Source: Alphaproteobacteria bacterium (lineage in GTDB: Bacteria; Pseudomonadota; Alphaproteobacteria; Sphingomonadales; Kordiimonadaceae). From it: a DNA stretch of 64,000 bases. A program made the position numbers and the translations under genes. Position 1 is the stretch's first letter; every line of letters begins with the position of its first letter. The notes under the pieces are model-generated. The model was not told where the DNA came from, made no database searches, and saw only the letters and a program-made list of their open reading frames with translations. The DNA is taken from assembly GCA_006226495.1 (NCBI GenBank), contig SBGU01000058.1:33172-97171 (forward strand). The letters run 5' to 3'. Below, one piece after another: positions 47,191-56,644 of the stretch.

Positions 47191-48234
47191 CTACCCCAGA
47201 TGCCGCGCGACCGGCGGCCCGGCAATATTGGCCAGCCATAGCGGCAGGCGTTTCCAGACGTCGACCATCCGCTTGTATTTGCCGCTGGTAGGCGAAAGGT
47301 CTGGCACACGGGCGCCGGGCGCCACCCTATATTCATACTGCAGCGGCGTTGGCTCGAAGCCCCAGTTCTTCTTGAACGCATAAGGCCCGCTGCCGATCTT
47401 GCTGCGGCCAAAGTCGAAATAGCGCCGGCCTTTGTCGCGCGCCCGTTTCATAAGATCAAAATACATGAAATCGTGGGCGCCAAGGCCGCGCGCAAGGGCG
47501 CTGCCGCCCGCATAGTAAGGCAACACCGTATCCGCGTCGTAAAAACTCATCAGGCTGGCGACCGCGCTGCCCTGGCTGTCGCGGACAACCTGGATATCGA
47601 TGTCGCCGGCAAAGGTTTCGGCAAAAGCGCGAAACAGGGACTTGGGGAACACCGGGGTACCAAGACCATGCACACTGTAGGCATAGAGCTTGTAGAACGT
47701 GTCCAGGTCGCCGGACCAGTCGGACACCAGCCCGTTTGCAAGCGCCTTGCGCACAACAGCACGCTGCTTGCGCGGAATCGCGGTCAGCAAGGCATCATCA
47801 TCGCCTTCAATGGCACGCTTGAAGGTCGCTGATTTGGGCTCAGGTACCTGCCAGCCCGGCCGGTTCGGGTGCCGCGCTGCAATCGTGCGATATTCCAGCA
47901 CATCGACACCCCAGGCGCGCGCCAGCGCCCAGGCCTGCTTGTCCAGCGCAATCATGGCGGCTGCATCAAGGGCGATCGGCCCTCCATAAACGGCAAACAT
48001 CGATGAAATCGCCGCCCGTCCGAACAACGTGCTTTTGCGGAAGCTGAGCGGCAGAATACCCGCAATCGCTCCGTCACGTTCGACCAGCAGATATGGGCAA
48101 GACTGGCCTGCACCGGTCTCCAGCACCTGTTTCCAACCTGCACGGTGGCAGAAAGTTCCATCGGGATGGCCAGCGACAAATGCATCCCATGCCGCAGCAT
48201 CTGCCGGAAGCATTTCGCGGACGATATCGCTCAT
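47191..48234 (-). CDS. FemAB-family XrtA-associated protein
   Basis: A 347-residue GNAT-like (FemAB) protein: 'AFVAGHPDGTFCHRAGWKQV' and 'GLGAHDFMYFDLMKRARDKG' with 'FDFGRSKIGSGPYAFKKNWG' near the end. FemAB enzymes transfer amino acids from tRNA; the XrtA-linked branch is thought to attach an amino acid to the polysaccharide. Its ATG overlaps the deacetylase stop (ATGA). Acceptor and donor are unknown. Confidence 0.9.
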   Translation of the reverse strand: MSDIVREMLPADAAAWDAFVAGHPDGTFCHRAGWKQVLETGAGQSCPYLLVERDGAIAGILPLSFRKSTLFGRAAISSMFAVYGGPIALDAAAMIALDKQAWALARAWGVDVLEYRTIAARHPNRPGWQVPEPKSATFKRAIEGDDDALLTAIPRKQRAVVRKALANGLVSDWSGDLDTFYKLYAYSVHGLGTPVFPKSLFRAFAETFAGDIDIQVVRDSQGSAVASLMSFYDADTVLPYYAGGSALARGLGAHDFMYFDLMKRARDKGRRYFDFGRSKIGSGPYAFKKNWGFEPTPLQYEYRVAPGARVPDLSPTSGKYKRMVDVWKRLPLWLANIAGPPVARHLG

Positions 48235-49154
48235 GGCAGGCGCCCTTCAGCCCTGAGCACGGGCCAGACCACGGTTTCATCTAGCCGGCCCCAGTCGAAG
48301 TCGCGGTACAGGCGCCGCAGCTTGCCTGCCAGCGCACGCTGGCCGGTATAGTGGCGGAAGCGCGACAGCCACGGCGCTTCCGCCACGAAGGGCTGGCCTG
48401 GATCGCTTTCCCACGGATGCATATAGAAAATCGTCGGCACGCCGGTTTGGCGCGCTGCAGTACCCATCAGCCACCGTGCCAACCCATAAGGCAGCAGGCG
48501 GAAATAACCGCCACCAGATGCAGGAAGGGCGCGCCCGAAGGTCTTGCATACGGTCATTGGCACTTCAAGGACCGAACGGTCCTGTGTCGGCCAGAAAGGT
48601 ACACGCGGGGCCGCCGGCAAGCCATAATGGTCGTGCCGAACCGGGTAGACACTCGATGAATAGGTGAAGCCCGCCTCGGCCAGGCAATCATAAACCCACC
48701 AGACATCAGGGGTCAGGGAGAAACTGGGGGCCCGATATCCGAACACGGACGCGCCAATGGCATCTTCGATACGTTTTTTGGACCCGAAGACATCATGCAC
48801 AAACTGGCTGCGGTCCATGGTAAACAGCCGCTGGTGGTCCTGCCCGTGGCAGCCGACTTCGTGTCCGGCCTCATAGATCGCATGCAGCAGCAGCGGTTTG
48901 CGTTCCGCAACCCAGCCAAGGCAGAAGAAGGTCGCCTTGATGCCCGCCTCTTCGAGCAGCGCCAGCATGCCATATGTCTGGTGCTCGACCCGGCTTTCCA
49001 GCACGGGCCAGTCGTCACGTTTCAGGGTATGCTCGAATGCGCCGACCTGAAACCATTCCTCGACATCGATTGAAAAAGCGTGGCGACTGCCGAATTGGTC
49101 CGGCAGCTTTGCTGGTGTGGTTTCAGCCAGCACCCTTTGGACGTCAGCTCTCAT
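48231..49154 (-). CDS. XrtA-system polysaccharide deacetylase (DUF3473)
   Basis: A 307-residue carbohydrate esterase 4-type protein. The metal and catalytic residues are seen in 'AFSIDVEEWFQVGAFEH' (Asp), 'EVGCHGQDHQRLF' (His-x4-His) and 'FGYRAPSFSLTP' (Arg). The C-terminal extension, with 'FYMHPWESDPGQP', is DUF3473. It should remove acetyl groups from the polysaccharide in the periplasm, though no signal peptide is seen. The ATG at 49154 overlaps the ATPase end; a GTG at 49169 is an alternative. Confidence 0.92.
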   Translation of the reverse strand: MRADVQRVLAETTPAKLPDQFGSRHAFSIDVEEWFQVGAFEHTLKRDDWPVLESRVEHQTYGMLALLEEAGIKATFFCLGWVAERKPLLLHAIYEAGHEVGCHGQDHQRLFTMDRSQFVHDVFGSKKRIEDAIGASVFGYRAPSFSLTPDVWWVYDCLAEAGFTYSSSVYPVRHDHYGLPAAPRVPFWPTQDRSVLEVPMTVCKTFGRALPASGGGYFRLLPYGLARWLMGTAARQTGVPTIFYMHPWESDPGQPFVAEAPWLSRFRHYTGQRALAGKLRRLYRDFDWGRLDETVVWPVLRAEGRLP

Positions 49155-50184
49155 CCTTCTTGCCGCCACCCGCGAGGTGCGCCATCAGATCGGTCAGGCG
49201 CTTGAGCGTTTCGTCCTGCGACTTCATCATGGTTTCCAACTGGTTGAGCCGGCTTTCCATTTCCTGCTTGTCTTTGCCGGATGAGCGGGCTTCCAGTGGG
49301 ACGGTCGCATCATTCTGCCGGTTGACCGGCAGCGGACGGGGCTGCGCGGACGACGTCGGCGTCACCTGGCGGGTGTCGCTCGCCATATCTGCCACAACCG
49401 TTTCAATGGTTTCGCCGTCGATGGTATGGATTTCTTCAAGCGCACCAAACAATAGCACGCGCGAACACAGGGTGTTCAGCCGCCGCGGCACCCCTGCCGT
49501 GTGCTTATAGATGGCCTCGACCGCGTCAGCGGTGAAACAGGGATCATTGTCCCAGCCAACAAGCTTCAGGCGGTGTTCGATGTAACCGGCCAGTTCTTCC
49601 TTGTCCATCGGCTCAAGATGGTGCGTGGCAATCACGCGCTGGCGCAGTTGTTCAAGCTCGGGCGCGACAAAAATGCGTTCGCGGAATTCGGGCTGGCCGA
49701 CCAGAAAGCTTTGCAGCAATGCCTTGTCGCCTTCCTGGAAGTTCGACAGCATACGCATTTCTTCAAGTGCTGCGTTCGAGAGGTTCTGGGCTTCATCGAC
49801 CACCAGAAGCGCCCGGCGCCCCATGCGGAACTGTTCCCGCAGATGTCGCTCGAGGCGTGCCAGCAGTTGGCCCTTGTCCTCGGCCTGGGCGTCAAGGCCG
49901 AAGGCCGCCACCACGCTCCTGAGCAGGTCTTCGGCGCTCAGTTGCGTGCTCACGATCATCGCGGCAATGAATTCGTTGCGGTCCAGGGTGTCGAAAAGGT
50001 GACGCACAAGCGTGGTCTTGCCGGTCCCGATATCCCCCGTGACAATGATGAAACCCTCGCCCTGGTTCAGACCATAGGTCAGGTACGCCATCGCCTTCTT
50101 GTGGGTCCGAGAGCTGAAGTAGAAGCGCGGATCAGGTGTGAGCTGGAACGGCCGGCCCTGAAGATTGTAAAAGCTTTCGTACAT
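49144..50184 (-). CDS. XrtA-associated ATPase (ExeA/GspA-like)
   Basis: A 346-residue AAA-type ATPase: 'MYESFYNLQGRPFQLTPDPR' start, Walker A 'GDIGTGKTTLV' at 50-60, Walker B Asp130-Glu131 in 'LLVVDEAQNLSN'. A coiled-coil-like segment near the C-terminus ('ESRLNQLETMMKSQDETLKR') ends the protein. Relatives drive assembly of secretion or export machinery; here it likely serves polysaccharide export. Six bases separate it from the outer-membrane protein gene. Confidence 0.92.
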   Translation of the reverse strand: MYESFYNLQGRPFQLTPDPRFYFSSRTHKKAMAYLTYGLNQGEGFIIVTGDIGTGKTTLVRHLFDTLDRNEFIAAMIVSTQLSAEDLLRSVVAAFGLDAQAEDKGQLLARLERHLREQFRMGRRALLVVDEAQNLSNAALEEMRMLSNFQEGDKALLQSFLVGQPEFRERIFVAPELEQLRQRVIATHHLEPMDKEELAGYIEHRLKLVGWDNDPCFTADAVEAIYKHTAGVPRRLNTLCSRVLLFGALEEIHTIDGETIETVVADMASDTRQVTPTSSAQPRPLPVNRQNDATVPLEARSSGKDKQEMESRLNQLETMMKSQDETLKRLTDLMAHLAGGGKKDES

Positions 50185-50190
50185 ACCGCT

Positions 50191-51666
50191 CTAAAACGTT
50201 CCTCTTAGATACCAGGTCAAAGTATTCTCCAGCAAATCCTGGCCGGCCTCGCTTGACATACGCTTGTTATGTTCAAACGCAAGGCTGGTCTTGAAATAGC
50301 GGGACAAGGTCTTTGACCAGTCCAGACCCCCAACAATATAACTGTCTACCCGAACTGAATCCTCAAATCTACTGCGACGATAACTTATCGTACCAGAAAG
50401 CTTGGACTGTGCAGTGATCTTGTGACGGAAACCGCTTGAGACACCCCAGGTTTTCGCGGTGCCGGTATCATTGTCATACGTCCGCCACTCGTTGTTGGCG
50501 CTGACGAACACTTCGTTGCGGCGATGCCGCCACGTAAGTACCGTATTTGCGAAGCGCCGGCGGAAGTCCACGTCCGACAACGAAAAATTGAGTGTACTCT
50601 CATCAACAGGCACACCGTCCTGGTCGACAATGCCGCCATTTTCGTCGAACTGGTAGCCTTGCAGGCTGCCATTGAGCACGAGAGAGTTTGCTGACAGGGT
50701 GTCGGTATAGGTCGCAGACAGGTCGAGGTGGGTCGAGAAAAAATGCTGCAGGCGCACGTTCCAGGTCTTGCGTGGGCCATCTTCACCACGCCGGACGGAC
50801 AGGTCGAGCTTGCGTCCCGGGGTCCAGCGGAAGCCGGCCTCCCAGGTCAAACCGCCATCGTTGGCCATGGCCGAATTCTCGAAACTGTTCCTCGACAGGC
50901 CGATCGAGCCAACCACCGCAAACCGCCGATTGAACTTGTACCAAAGCTCGGCCGAGGCGCTTTCACTCAGATAGTCGTTGACATCCAGGTTGCGGGTGAC
51001 GGTGTTTCGGACACCGTACAGGGTCCATTCCAGGTTGTTGAAACGCTTACCAGACCCGATGGTGACCGAAATTTCCTGCGTCCGGGAATCCGAGAAATAG
51101 CTGGTCAGGGTTTCGTCATCCAGATTGTCAGCCGGTGTCAGGGTCAGGCCATAGCGGTAATTGGCGCGCCAGTCGGCAAAGTCCCTCAGCCCACCCTTGA
51201 GGGTGGCCGTGCCTGTGTAGTTCTGCACCAGCCGGCGGTTGGCGCTGCGGTTGGCGGGCGATTGCGACTGGGCAGCGCCGCGGTCGATGAATGTCTCGCG
51301 CATGCTGGCGCGACCCGACAGGGTCAGGTGATCTTCCCAAACCTCGGCATCCACAAGGCCGAACAGGCTGTGCCGGTCGTCCGTCGTGCCATCTGAAAGG
51401 AAATAGAGATAGTCGTAAGCATAATCGACAGCGCCTTTTACATGCGCACCTTCGATCCGCATATTGAGGCCGGGTGAAACGTCCAGAACCGTATCGGCAA
51501 TGCGGTCAGTATCCACAAGGGTGGAGTTGTCGGTATAGGAAATCTTGGCCTCGGCGCGGGGTTCGATCCAGATATGCTGGGCATGTGCCACCCCGGCCCC
51601 GCCAAAAAGCATGGCGGCCAGCCCGAATTTCAATATGCCGGTAATGCCTGGCTTGCCTGTCGCCAC
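50191..51666 (-). CDS. XrtA-system outer-membrane beta-barrel protein (TIGR03016-type)
   Basis: A 491-residue protein with a 30-residue signal peptide ending 'GAGVAHAQ' and then alternating amphipathic strands rich in Arg, Tyr and Asn, ending 'TLTWYLRGTF' with a terminal Phe, the mark of outer-membrane barrels. It matches the PEP-CTERM-associated OMP that accompanies exosortase A loci, probably a polysaccharide secretion channel. It is 11 bases after the tyrosine kinase gene. Confidence 0.88.
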   Translation of the reverse strand: MATGKPGITGILKFGLAAMLFGGAGVAHAQHIWIEPRAEAKISYTDNSTLVDTDRIADTVLDVSPGLNMRIEGAHVKGAVDYAYDYLYFLSDGTTDDRHSLFGLVDAEVWEDHLTLSGRASMRETFIDRGAAQSQSPANRSANRRLVQNYTGTATLKGGLRDFADWRANYRYGLTLTPADNLDDETLTSYFSDSRTQEISVTIGSGKRFNNLEWTLYGVRNTVTRNLDVNDYLSESASAELWYKFNRRFAVVGSIGLSRNSFENSAMANDGGLTWEAGFRWTPGRKLDLSVRRGEDGPRKTWNVRLQHFFSTHLDLSATYTDTLSANSLVLNGSLQGYQFDENGGIVDQDGVPVDESTLNFSLSDVDFRRRFANTVLTWRHRRNEVFVSANNEWRTYDNDTGTAKTWGVSSGFRHKITAQSKLSGTISYRRSRFEDSVRVDSYIVGGLDWSKTLSRYFKTSLAFEHNKRMSSEAGQDLLENTLTWYLRGTF

Positions 51667-51677
51667 AAAGAGATCCT

Positions 51678-52811
51678 TCAGCGGCCGCCGTAACCGTAAT
51701 AGGAGGCGAATTTCTTGTTGCTGCCGCTGTAGCGGGTCTTGTTGAGGATGAGGTTGATATTTTCGCAGGCGCTGATCATGCTCAGGCTTTCCTTGATCTG
51801 CGGCTCGGTGGTCTTTTCCGCCTCGATCACGAACACTGTCTGGCCCATATAGAGCGCCAGCACCGATGCGGCCGAGCTTGCAAGCACTGGCGGTGAATCG
51901 AAAATCACGATCCGGTCCGGATAGCGGTTCGACAATTCATTGACCATATGCTCCATGCGCTCGCTGGCCAGAAGCTCGGTGGTCAGGTTGTGCTGGCGCC
52001 CGGCCGGCAACAGCACGAGGTTCGGGATATTGGTCCGCACTAGGCAATCGCTGAGGTCCAGTTCGCCGTCCGCCACCACATCCATGAGGCCACGACCGCC
52101 CGCAACACCAAGGCGGTTCAGAACCTCCGGCTTCGAGAAATCGGCGTCCACCAGAAGCACGGTCACGTCCTGTTCTGTCGCGATCGACAGCGCCAGATTG
52201 ATGGTACAGAAGGTCTTGCCCTCGCCCGGGTTCGAACTGGTCACAAGGACGATATTGCTGTTCTTGACCTTCTTGTCGCCTTTGGCAAACGCGGTCAGCA
52301 ACAGCGAACGCTTGATGATCCGGAATTCCTCCGACATCAGGTTCGGCGGCATGTCCGGCGTGATATAGCCGGCTTCCCTGAGTGCCAGCAGATCGATCTC
52401 TTCTGTCCGGCGCGACTTGCGGTTGCCTTTCTGACCGGCATCGCTTTTTTGCTCGGCACCGGGTTCAGTGGCGGCAATGGCACCGCGCACCCCGATGGCG
52501 AGCCCGTCCGTTTTGGCCTCGAATGCGGAGACAAGCTTGTCGGTATTGCTGGCCGGGGCCTCGGCACGCGGCCGGGGCCCCGTGCCCGGATCGCCGATGC
52601 CCTTGAATTCCGGCTTTTTCTCGACCGGCGCAGCAGGGTTCAGCGACGAAGGATCAGGTCGAGGTTCGCCGATTGGGCGCGGCGTGCCAATGCCGATGCC
52701 CACGGGTTTGCTGCCGGACGTCGACGCCTTGTCGGCGGCGCGTTCGACCAGCGAGCGACCTTCCTTTTCCTTTTTCGCCGCTTTTTGTGCGGCCCGTTCG
52801 ATAAGATCCAT
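51678..52811 (-). CDS. XrtA-associated tyrosine autokinase (BY-kinase)
   Basis: A 377-residue bacterial tyrosine kinase. Residues 1-135 are a Pro/Lys-rich, disordered part. The kinase has Walker A 'SSNPGEGKTFCT' (about 192-203), Walker A' 'VLLVDADFSKPE' (about 218-229) and a Tyr tail 'FASYYGYGGR' at the very end. It autophosphorylates the tail and, with the Wzz-like partner 20 bases upstream, controls chain length and export. Confidence 0.93.
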   Translation of the reverse strand: MDLIERAAQKAAKKEKEGRSLVERAADKASTSGSKPVGIGIGTPRPIGEPRPDPSSLNPAAPVEKKPEFKGIGDPGTGPRPRAEAPASNTDKLVSAFEAKTDGLAIGVRGAIAATEPGAEQKSDAGQKGNRKSRRTEEIDLLALREAGYITPDMPPNLMSEEFRIIKRSLLLTAFAKGDKKVKNSNIVLVTSSNPGEGKTFCTINLALSIATEQDVTVLLVDADFSKPEVLNRLGVAGGRGLMDVVADGELDLSDCLVRTNIPNLVLLPAGRQHNLTTELLASERMEHMVNELSNRYPDRIVIFDSPPVLASSAASVLALYMGQTVFVIEAEKTTEPQIKESLSMISACENINLILNKTRYSGSNKKFASYYGYGGR

Positions 52812-52831
52812 CGTCTATCTACTCGTGACTG

Positions 52832-54460
52832 TTACCCTGTGGTCGGCGCGCCGAGAATATCGAACGCGATAAACACCATGAAGACAAAAAACAGACCGGC
52901 GCCTGCACCGGCAAATGCCAGCAGATCATAACTGCGCTGCCGGTTTTCCTGTTCGGACAGCGCCCGTGTCACGTTGCCAAGGACCGGCAGGTCGAAATGG
53001 GAGCGCAGTTGGTCAACGGTAATGACGACCGGGCGAAGCTGCGACAGCAGAAGCGCCACACCGAGGCCTGCGGCCAGTGCGCCCACGAGAGTGGCGGTCA
53101 TGAACAAGAGCCGGTTCGGGCCCGACGGCGATTGCGGTGTCGACGGCGGCTCGACGACACGCAGGGACACGGCCTCGTCAGCCCCTTCCACCGAGGTCCT
53201 CAGTTCCAGGTTCTGACGCTGTTCAACAAGGTCGTTATACTGTTGCTTGATGCTTTTATAGTCGCGCTTTAGCTGGCTTTCCGCCGCCTCGACTTCCGGC
53301 ACGCGCTTGGCTTTTTCTTCCATTTCGGCCACGAGATTGCGCTGTTCGGTCGCACGCTGCTCAAGCGACTTGAGCTCAGTCGTGGTATCGATCACGTTCA
53401 GCATCAGTTGCTCATAGAGCCGGTTCGGCGTCTCGGTCGTCAGGTTCGAGCTTTTACCATTCTCGAGGGACTCCTGAAGCTCGGCCTGCATTTCGGCACG
53501 CTTGGCCTTCTGTTCCTCTTTCAGGCTTTCGATCTGGCGGCTGACATTCACAACATCCGGGTGCAGATCCTTGTAGCCAAGGGTCCGAAGTTTATCGAGT
53601 TTCTTCTCAAGTTCGGAAATACGCTCGTCCAGGGGGTCGCGGTCCGATGCCCCGCCGCTGCGGGCCGAGCGGGCCTCGCGTATGGTCGGCGGCACGTTTT
53701 TCAACTGGTCCTGCAGGGACTGCAGCGCCACATTCATTTCCGAAATCTTCTGGGACGTTTTCCTGAGGTCGCCACGCGCACTGTCGAGGCGCGAAACAAA
53801 CGAGCCCTGCCCGCCCAGATATTCGATGTTTTCCTGCTGGAACTTGGCTGCGGACCGTTCGGCTGCCTCAAGCTTGCCGGCATATTCCTTGATTTTCTGA
53901 TCAAGGAAGTCTGCGGCGCTCTCCGACTTCAGCGCGCCATCGGCGGTGTTGCGTTCCAGGAAGAAGGACAGCAGGTTGTTGACCACCGTCTTCGACACTT
54001 CGGCCCGCTGCCGGTCGCTCAGCCGGTCGTCGTCGATCGCGAACTGGATGCGGAACATGCCACCATCAAGCTGGACGACCCGGATATTGCGCTGCAGTTG
54101 CCCGATCAGTTCCTCAAGGTCCTTGTCGGTACGGGCCAAGCGCTCCAGATAGTCGGAACGACGGATGATCTTCTCAAGGTTCGGGCGTGTGATCAGGGTT
54201 CGCTGCACCACATCGACCTGACGCATCAGGTCGACGTTGATGCCGAGGTTCTTGGCAATCGAAGGCAGGATGGTTTCGGTATCCACGAACACCTGGGCCG
54301 AGGATTCATACTTGTAGGGCATCATGGAAATAACCGACCAGCCCAGCAGGCAAATGATCCAACTGGTCGTCAGCATATACCATTTCTTCCGCCAAATCCC
54401 GTAGGCGACGGACTTAACCTGCTGAAAGACCTCGTGCAATCCAAGTTGCTGCGCTGCCAT
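52832..54460 (-). CDS. XrtA-system chain-length determinant (Wzz/GumC-like)
   Basis: A 542-residue inner-membrane protein with two membrane segments (about residues 30-52 and 445-470, then a third near 510-530) and a long coiled-coil periplasmic part ('SELEKKLDKLRTLGYKDLHP'). A proline-rich 'PSTPQSPSGPNRLL' precedes the second membrane segment, as in Wzz proteins. It sets polymer length with the BY-kinase. Confidence 0.92.
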   Translation of the reverse strand: MAAQQLGLHEVFQQVKSVAYGIWRKKWYMLTTSWIICLLGWSVISMMPYKYESSAQVFVDTETILPSIAKNLGINVDLMRQVDVVQRTLITRPNLEKIIRRSDYLERLARTDKDLEELIGQLQRNIRVVQLDGGMFRIQFAIDDDRLSDRQRAEVSKTVVNNLLSFFLERNTADGALKSESAADFLDQKIKEYAGKLEAAERSAAKFQQENIEYLGGQGSFVSRLDSARGDLRKTSQKISEMNVALQSLQDQLKNVPPTIREARSARSGGASDRDPLDERISELEKKLDKLRTLGYKDLHPDVVNVSRQIESLKEEQKAKRAEMQAELQESLENGKSSNLTTETPNRLYEQLMLNVIDTTTELKSLEQRATEQRNLVAEMEEKAKRVPEVEAAESQLKRDYKSIKQQYNDLVEQRQNLELRTSVEGADEAVSLRVVEPPSTPQSPSGPNRLLFMTATLVGALAAGLGVALLLSQLRPVVITVDQLRSHFDLPVLGNVTRALSEQENRQRSYDLLAFAGAGAGLFFVFMVFIAFDILGAPTTG

Positions 54461-54508
54461 TATTTATCTCCAGTACGCACCAATCCCCAATCGTGCACCG
54501 GCATTATA

Positions 54509-55150
54509 CTACAGAATGCTCTCCGGTATAATGAGCACGTCGCCCGGTTGGATCTTGACGTTTGCATTGATCTTCCCGTCCTTGAGGAGGGATTCGATAT
54601 GCACACGATATTCTTTCTGTTTGCCATCCTCGAACCTGATGAGGGTGGCACGGTTGCCCGCCGCGAACTCGGTCAGGCCGCCCACCTGGATCATGACGTC
54701 CAGAAGGGTCATGTTGGCCCGGTACGGAATGGCCTGCGGGCTCGCCGCTTCACCCACCACGCGCACCTGCTGCGAGAAGGGGCCGAAGAAATTCTGTACC
54801 ACTACTGTTACGATCGGGGACTGAATATAGACGTTCAGTTTTTCCTCGATATCGCGGGCCAGTTCGCTCGGCGTCTTGCCGGTGGCGGCAAGGTCGTCGA
54901 TCAGCGGCATGGACAGGCGGCCGTCAGGACGCACCGTGACCTGCACCGAAAGTTCTGGGTTCCGCCATACGAAGATGCTGAGCCCATCGCCCGGACCGAC
55001 CAGATAGCTTGCACCGGGTCCTTCGTCTGGCGGCACAAATGGTGCAGCCGGCAATTTTGGATAGCGCTTCATCCAGGCGCAGCCAGACACTGTCGTCGCT
55101 ACCAAAAGCAGGACCAGGAGGCCCCTGAGCGGCTTCATCACTGACGTCAC
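54509..55150 (-). CDS. Polysaccharide export lipoprotein (Wza-like) of the XrtA system
   Basis: A 213-residue protein: signal peptide with lipobox V-S-G-C ('TTVSGCAWMKRYP'), then the Poly_export domain 'SYLVGPGDGLSIFVWRNPEL' and 'RPDGRLSMPLIDDLAATGKT' and a SLBB domain ('VRVVGEAASPQAIPYRANMT'). It forms the outer-membrane export channel for exopolysaccharide. I start at a GTG (55150) because GGGAG lies six bases upstream; an ATG at 55138 is the alternative. A 140-base space upstream could hold a promoter. Confidence 0.92.
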   Translation of the reverse strand: MTSVMKPLRGLLVLLLVATTVSGCAWMKRYPKLPAAPFVPPDEGPGASYLVGPGDGLSIFVWRNPELSVQVTVRPDGRLSMPLIDDLAATGKTPSELARDIEEKLNVYIQSPIVTVVVQNFFGPFSQQVRVVGEAASPQAIPYRANMTLLDVMIQVGGLTEFAAGNRATLIRFEDGKQKEYRVHIESLLKDGKINANVKIQPGDVLIIPESIL

Positions 55151-55292
55151 ATCAATCTCCCACCTCAACCTCGGACAGCATGCCATTCCGCCAGGCCGCC
55201 ATTTGACTGCACTATGACCAGAAAAGTCCTAACAAATCAACAACCACGGGGCATGTTCGCCCGTTAGGCGGTCGAATTTTCGGCCCAAACGT

Positions 55293-55433
55293 TCAACTTT
55301 TGTTTTCATCATCTTCCGGGTTGCCGGTCTGCAAGGCCTCGTCATCATACTGGTCGGCGTCGTCGTTGCGAAAACACCAGTAAATCACGAAGGCGATCAT
55401 CGCGCAGAAGGCAAAAAAATACAGGCTTTGCAT
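55293..55433 (-). CDS. Small membrane protein, 46 aa, in the XrtA locus
   Basis: A 46-residue open frame starting seven bases after the upstream glycosyltransferase stop, with GAGGAG and GAAGG purine runs before the ATG. Residues 4-20 ('LYFFAFCAMIAFVIYWCF') form one membrane helix with two cysteines; the rest is a short, strongly acidic tail with eleven Asp/Glu residues. It has the shape of a membrane-anchored accessory peptide, for instance to a glycosyltransferase or export protein. I recognise no family. Confidence 0.65.
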   Translation of the reverse strand: MQSLYFFAFCAMIAFVIYWCFRNDDADQYDDEALQTGNPEDDENKS

Positions 55434-55439
55434 CGGCCT

Positions 55440-56609
55440 TCAACTCCTCTCGCTTACGGACAGGAACAGTCGTTCCTGCCCCTTGGATGTCTGCAGCCAG
55501 CCAAACGTCTCGGCATAGGCACGCACCGCCGCCCGGTCGGGATAGTTTGCCAGCAGGTCGCCGACAGCATCCACAAAGGCATCCACACCACCTTTGGCCA
55601 GCCGGCCCGCTTCCGGAACGGTTACAAAGTCGGGGGCGCCGCCAATGGCGCGCGCCACAACCGGTGTACCGCACGCCATCGCTTCCAGAAGCACATTGGG
55701 CCACCCCTCGCGCTCGGATGGCAACATCAGGATATCGGCGCCGGACATAACGGCCGGCATCTGCTCCGGCGCCTGCTGCCCGATGAACCGCACCCTGTTC
55801 CCAATGTCCAGCTTTTGGGCCTTCATTTCAAGGGCGCCACGCAATGGGCCATCCCCCGCTACCACAACCGTAACATCCGGCAAGGCTGCGGCGACGTCCA
55901 GCACCACGTCAACCCGCTTGCGCTCGATCAGCCATCCGGCGAACAGCAGCACTGTGCCGGCCACACCCCAGCGAGCCCGGATCTCGTCGCGTCCTGTCGA
56001 CCGGAAATGACGGCAATCCACGCCGTTTCGAAGGGTGGTAACCTGCCCGGGCGCCAATCCCATGCCAACAAGGTCCTGGCGCAGGGATTCCGACACGGTA
56101 ATAACCTGACGTGCCTTGCGGCAGGCATCCAGTATCTGTGCACGCGGCCCCGGCATCTGGGCGATCTGCGTTACATCGCTGCCTCGTGCTGTCAGAAAAA
56201 ACGGTAGCCCGAATGCCGCCGCAAGGCGCGCCGCTGCAACACCGTCAGGATACAGATAATGGGCGTCAATCAGGTCAAAGCGTGCGCCGCTCTCCAGCAA
56301 GCGTCCGACCTGGCGCCGCGCCGCCCGATACAGAAACCGGGGTGTCAGCCTCATGCCAAAGCGGGGAATGACCAGGAAACGGGGGTGATACACCTGAATG
56401 CCGTGCCGTACCTCGACACGCGGCACCCGCGCCATACGGCCATAGCGTCCGAAAATCCGGTTCTTGAAGGGGAACCAGGGCACAGGTGCCACAACTGTCG
56501 CCTCGACGCCCGCGTCCGCCATCAGATGCCGAAGCCGATTTTCGACAAATATGCCGAGCGTCGGCTCTTCAGCATTGGGGAAAAGCGACGAAAAGAGCAG
56601 TATTTTCAT
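55440..56609 (-). CDS. Glycosyltransferase family 4 protein
   Basis: A 389-residue GT-B enzyme: 'ILLFSSLFPNAEEPTLGIFV' at the start, 'DLIDAHYLYPDGVAAARLA' and 'LTARGSDVTQIA' in the acceptor half, and the GT4 donor site 'LMLPSEREGWPNVLLEAMAC' with the E-x7-E glutamates. It adds a sugar in exopolysaccharide synthesis. It lies between prsT and the 46-residue gene. Confidence 0.92.
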   Translation of the reverse strand: MKILLFSSLFPNAEEPTLGIFVENRLRHLMADAGVEATVVAPVPWFPFKNRIFGRYGRMARVPRVEVRHGIQVYHPRFLVIPRFGMRLTPRFLYRAARRQVGRLLESGARFDLIDAHYLYPDGVAAARLAAAFGLPFFLTARGSDVTQIAQMPGPRAQILDACRKARQVITVSESLRQDLVGMGLAPGQVTTLRNGVDCRHFRSTGRDEIRARWGVAGTVLLFAGWLIERKRVDVVLDVAAALPDVTVVVAGDGPLRGALEMKAQKLDIGNRVRFIGQQAPEQMPAVMSGADILMLPSEREGWPNVLLEAMACGTPVVARAIGGAPDFVTVPEAGRLAKGGVDAFVDAVGDLLANYPDRAAVRAYAETFGWLQTSKGQERLFLSVSERS

Positions 56610-56644
56610 GCCAGTATCGTCATTCTCTTACCCAAAAGCCTACC

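Noticed and set aside
53408..55144. A 578-codon open frame on the plus strand opposite the chain-length and export genes
   Set aside because: It covers three real minus-strand genes and the translation is low-quality, with no start context; a composition effect.
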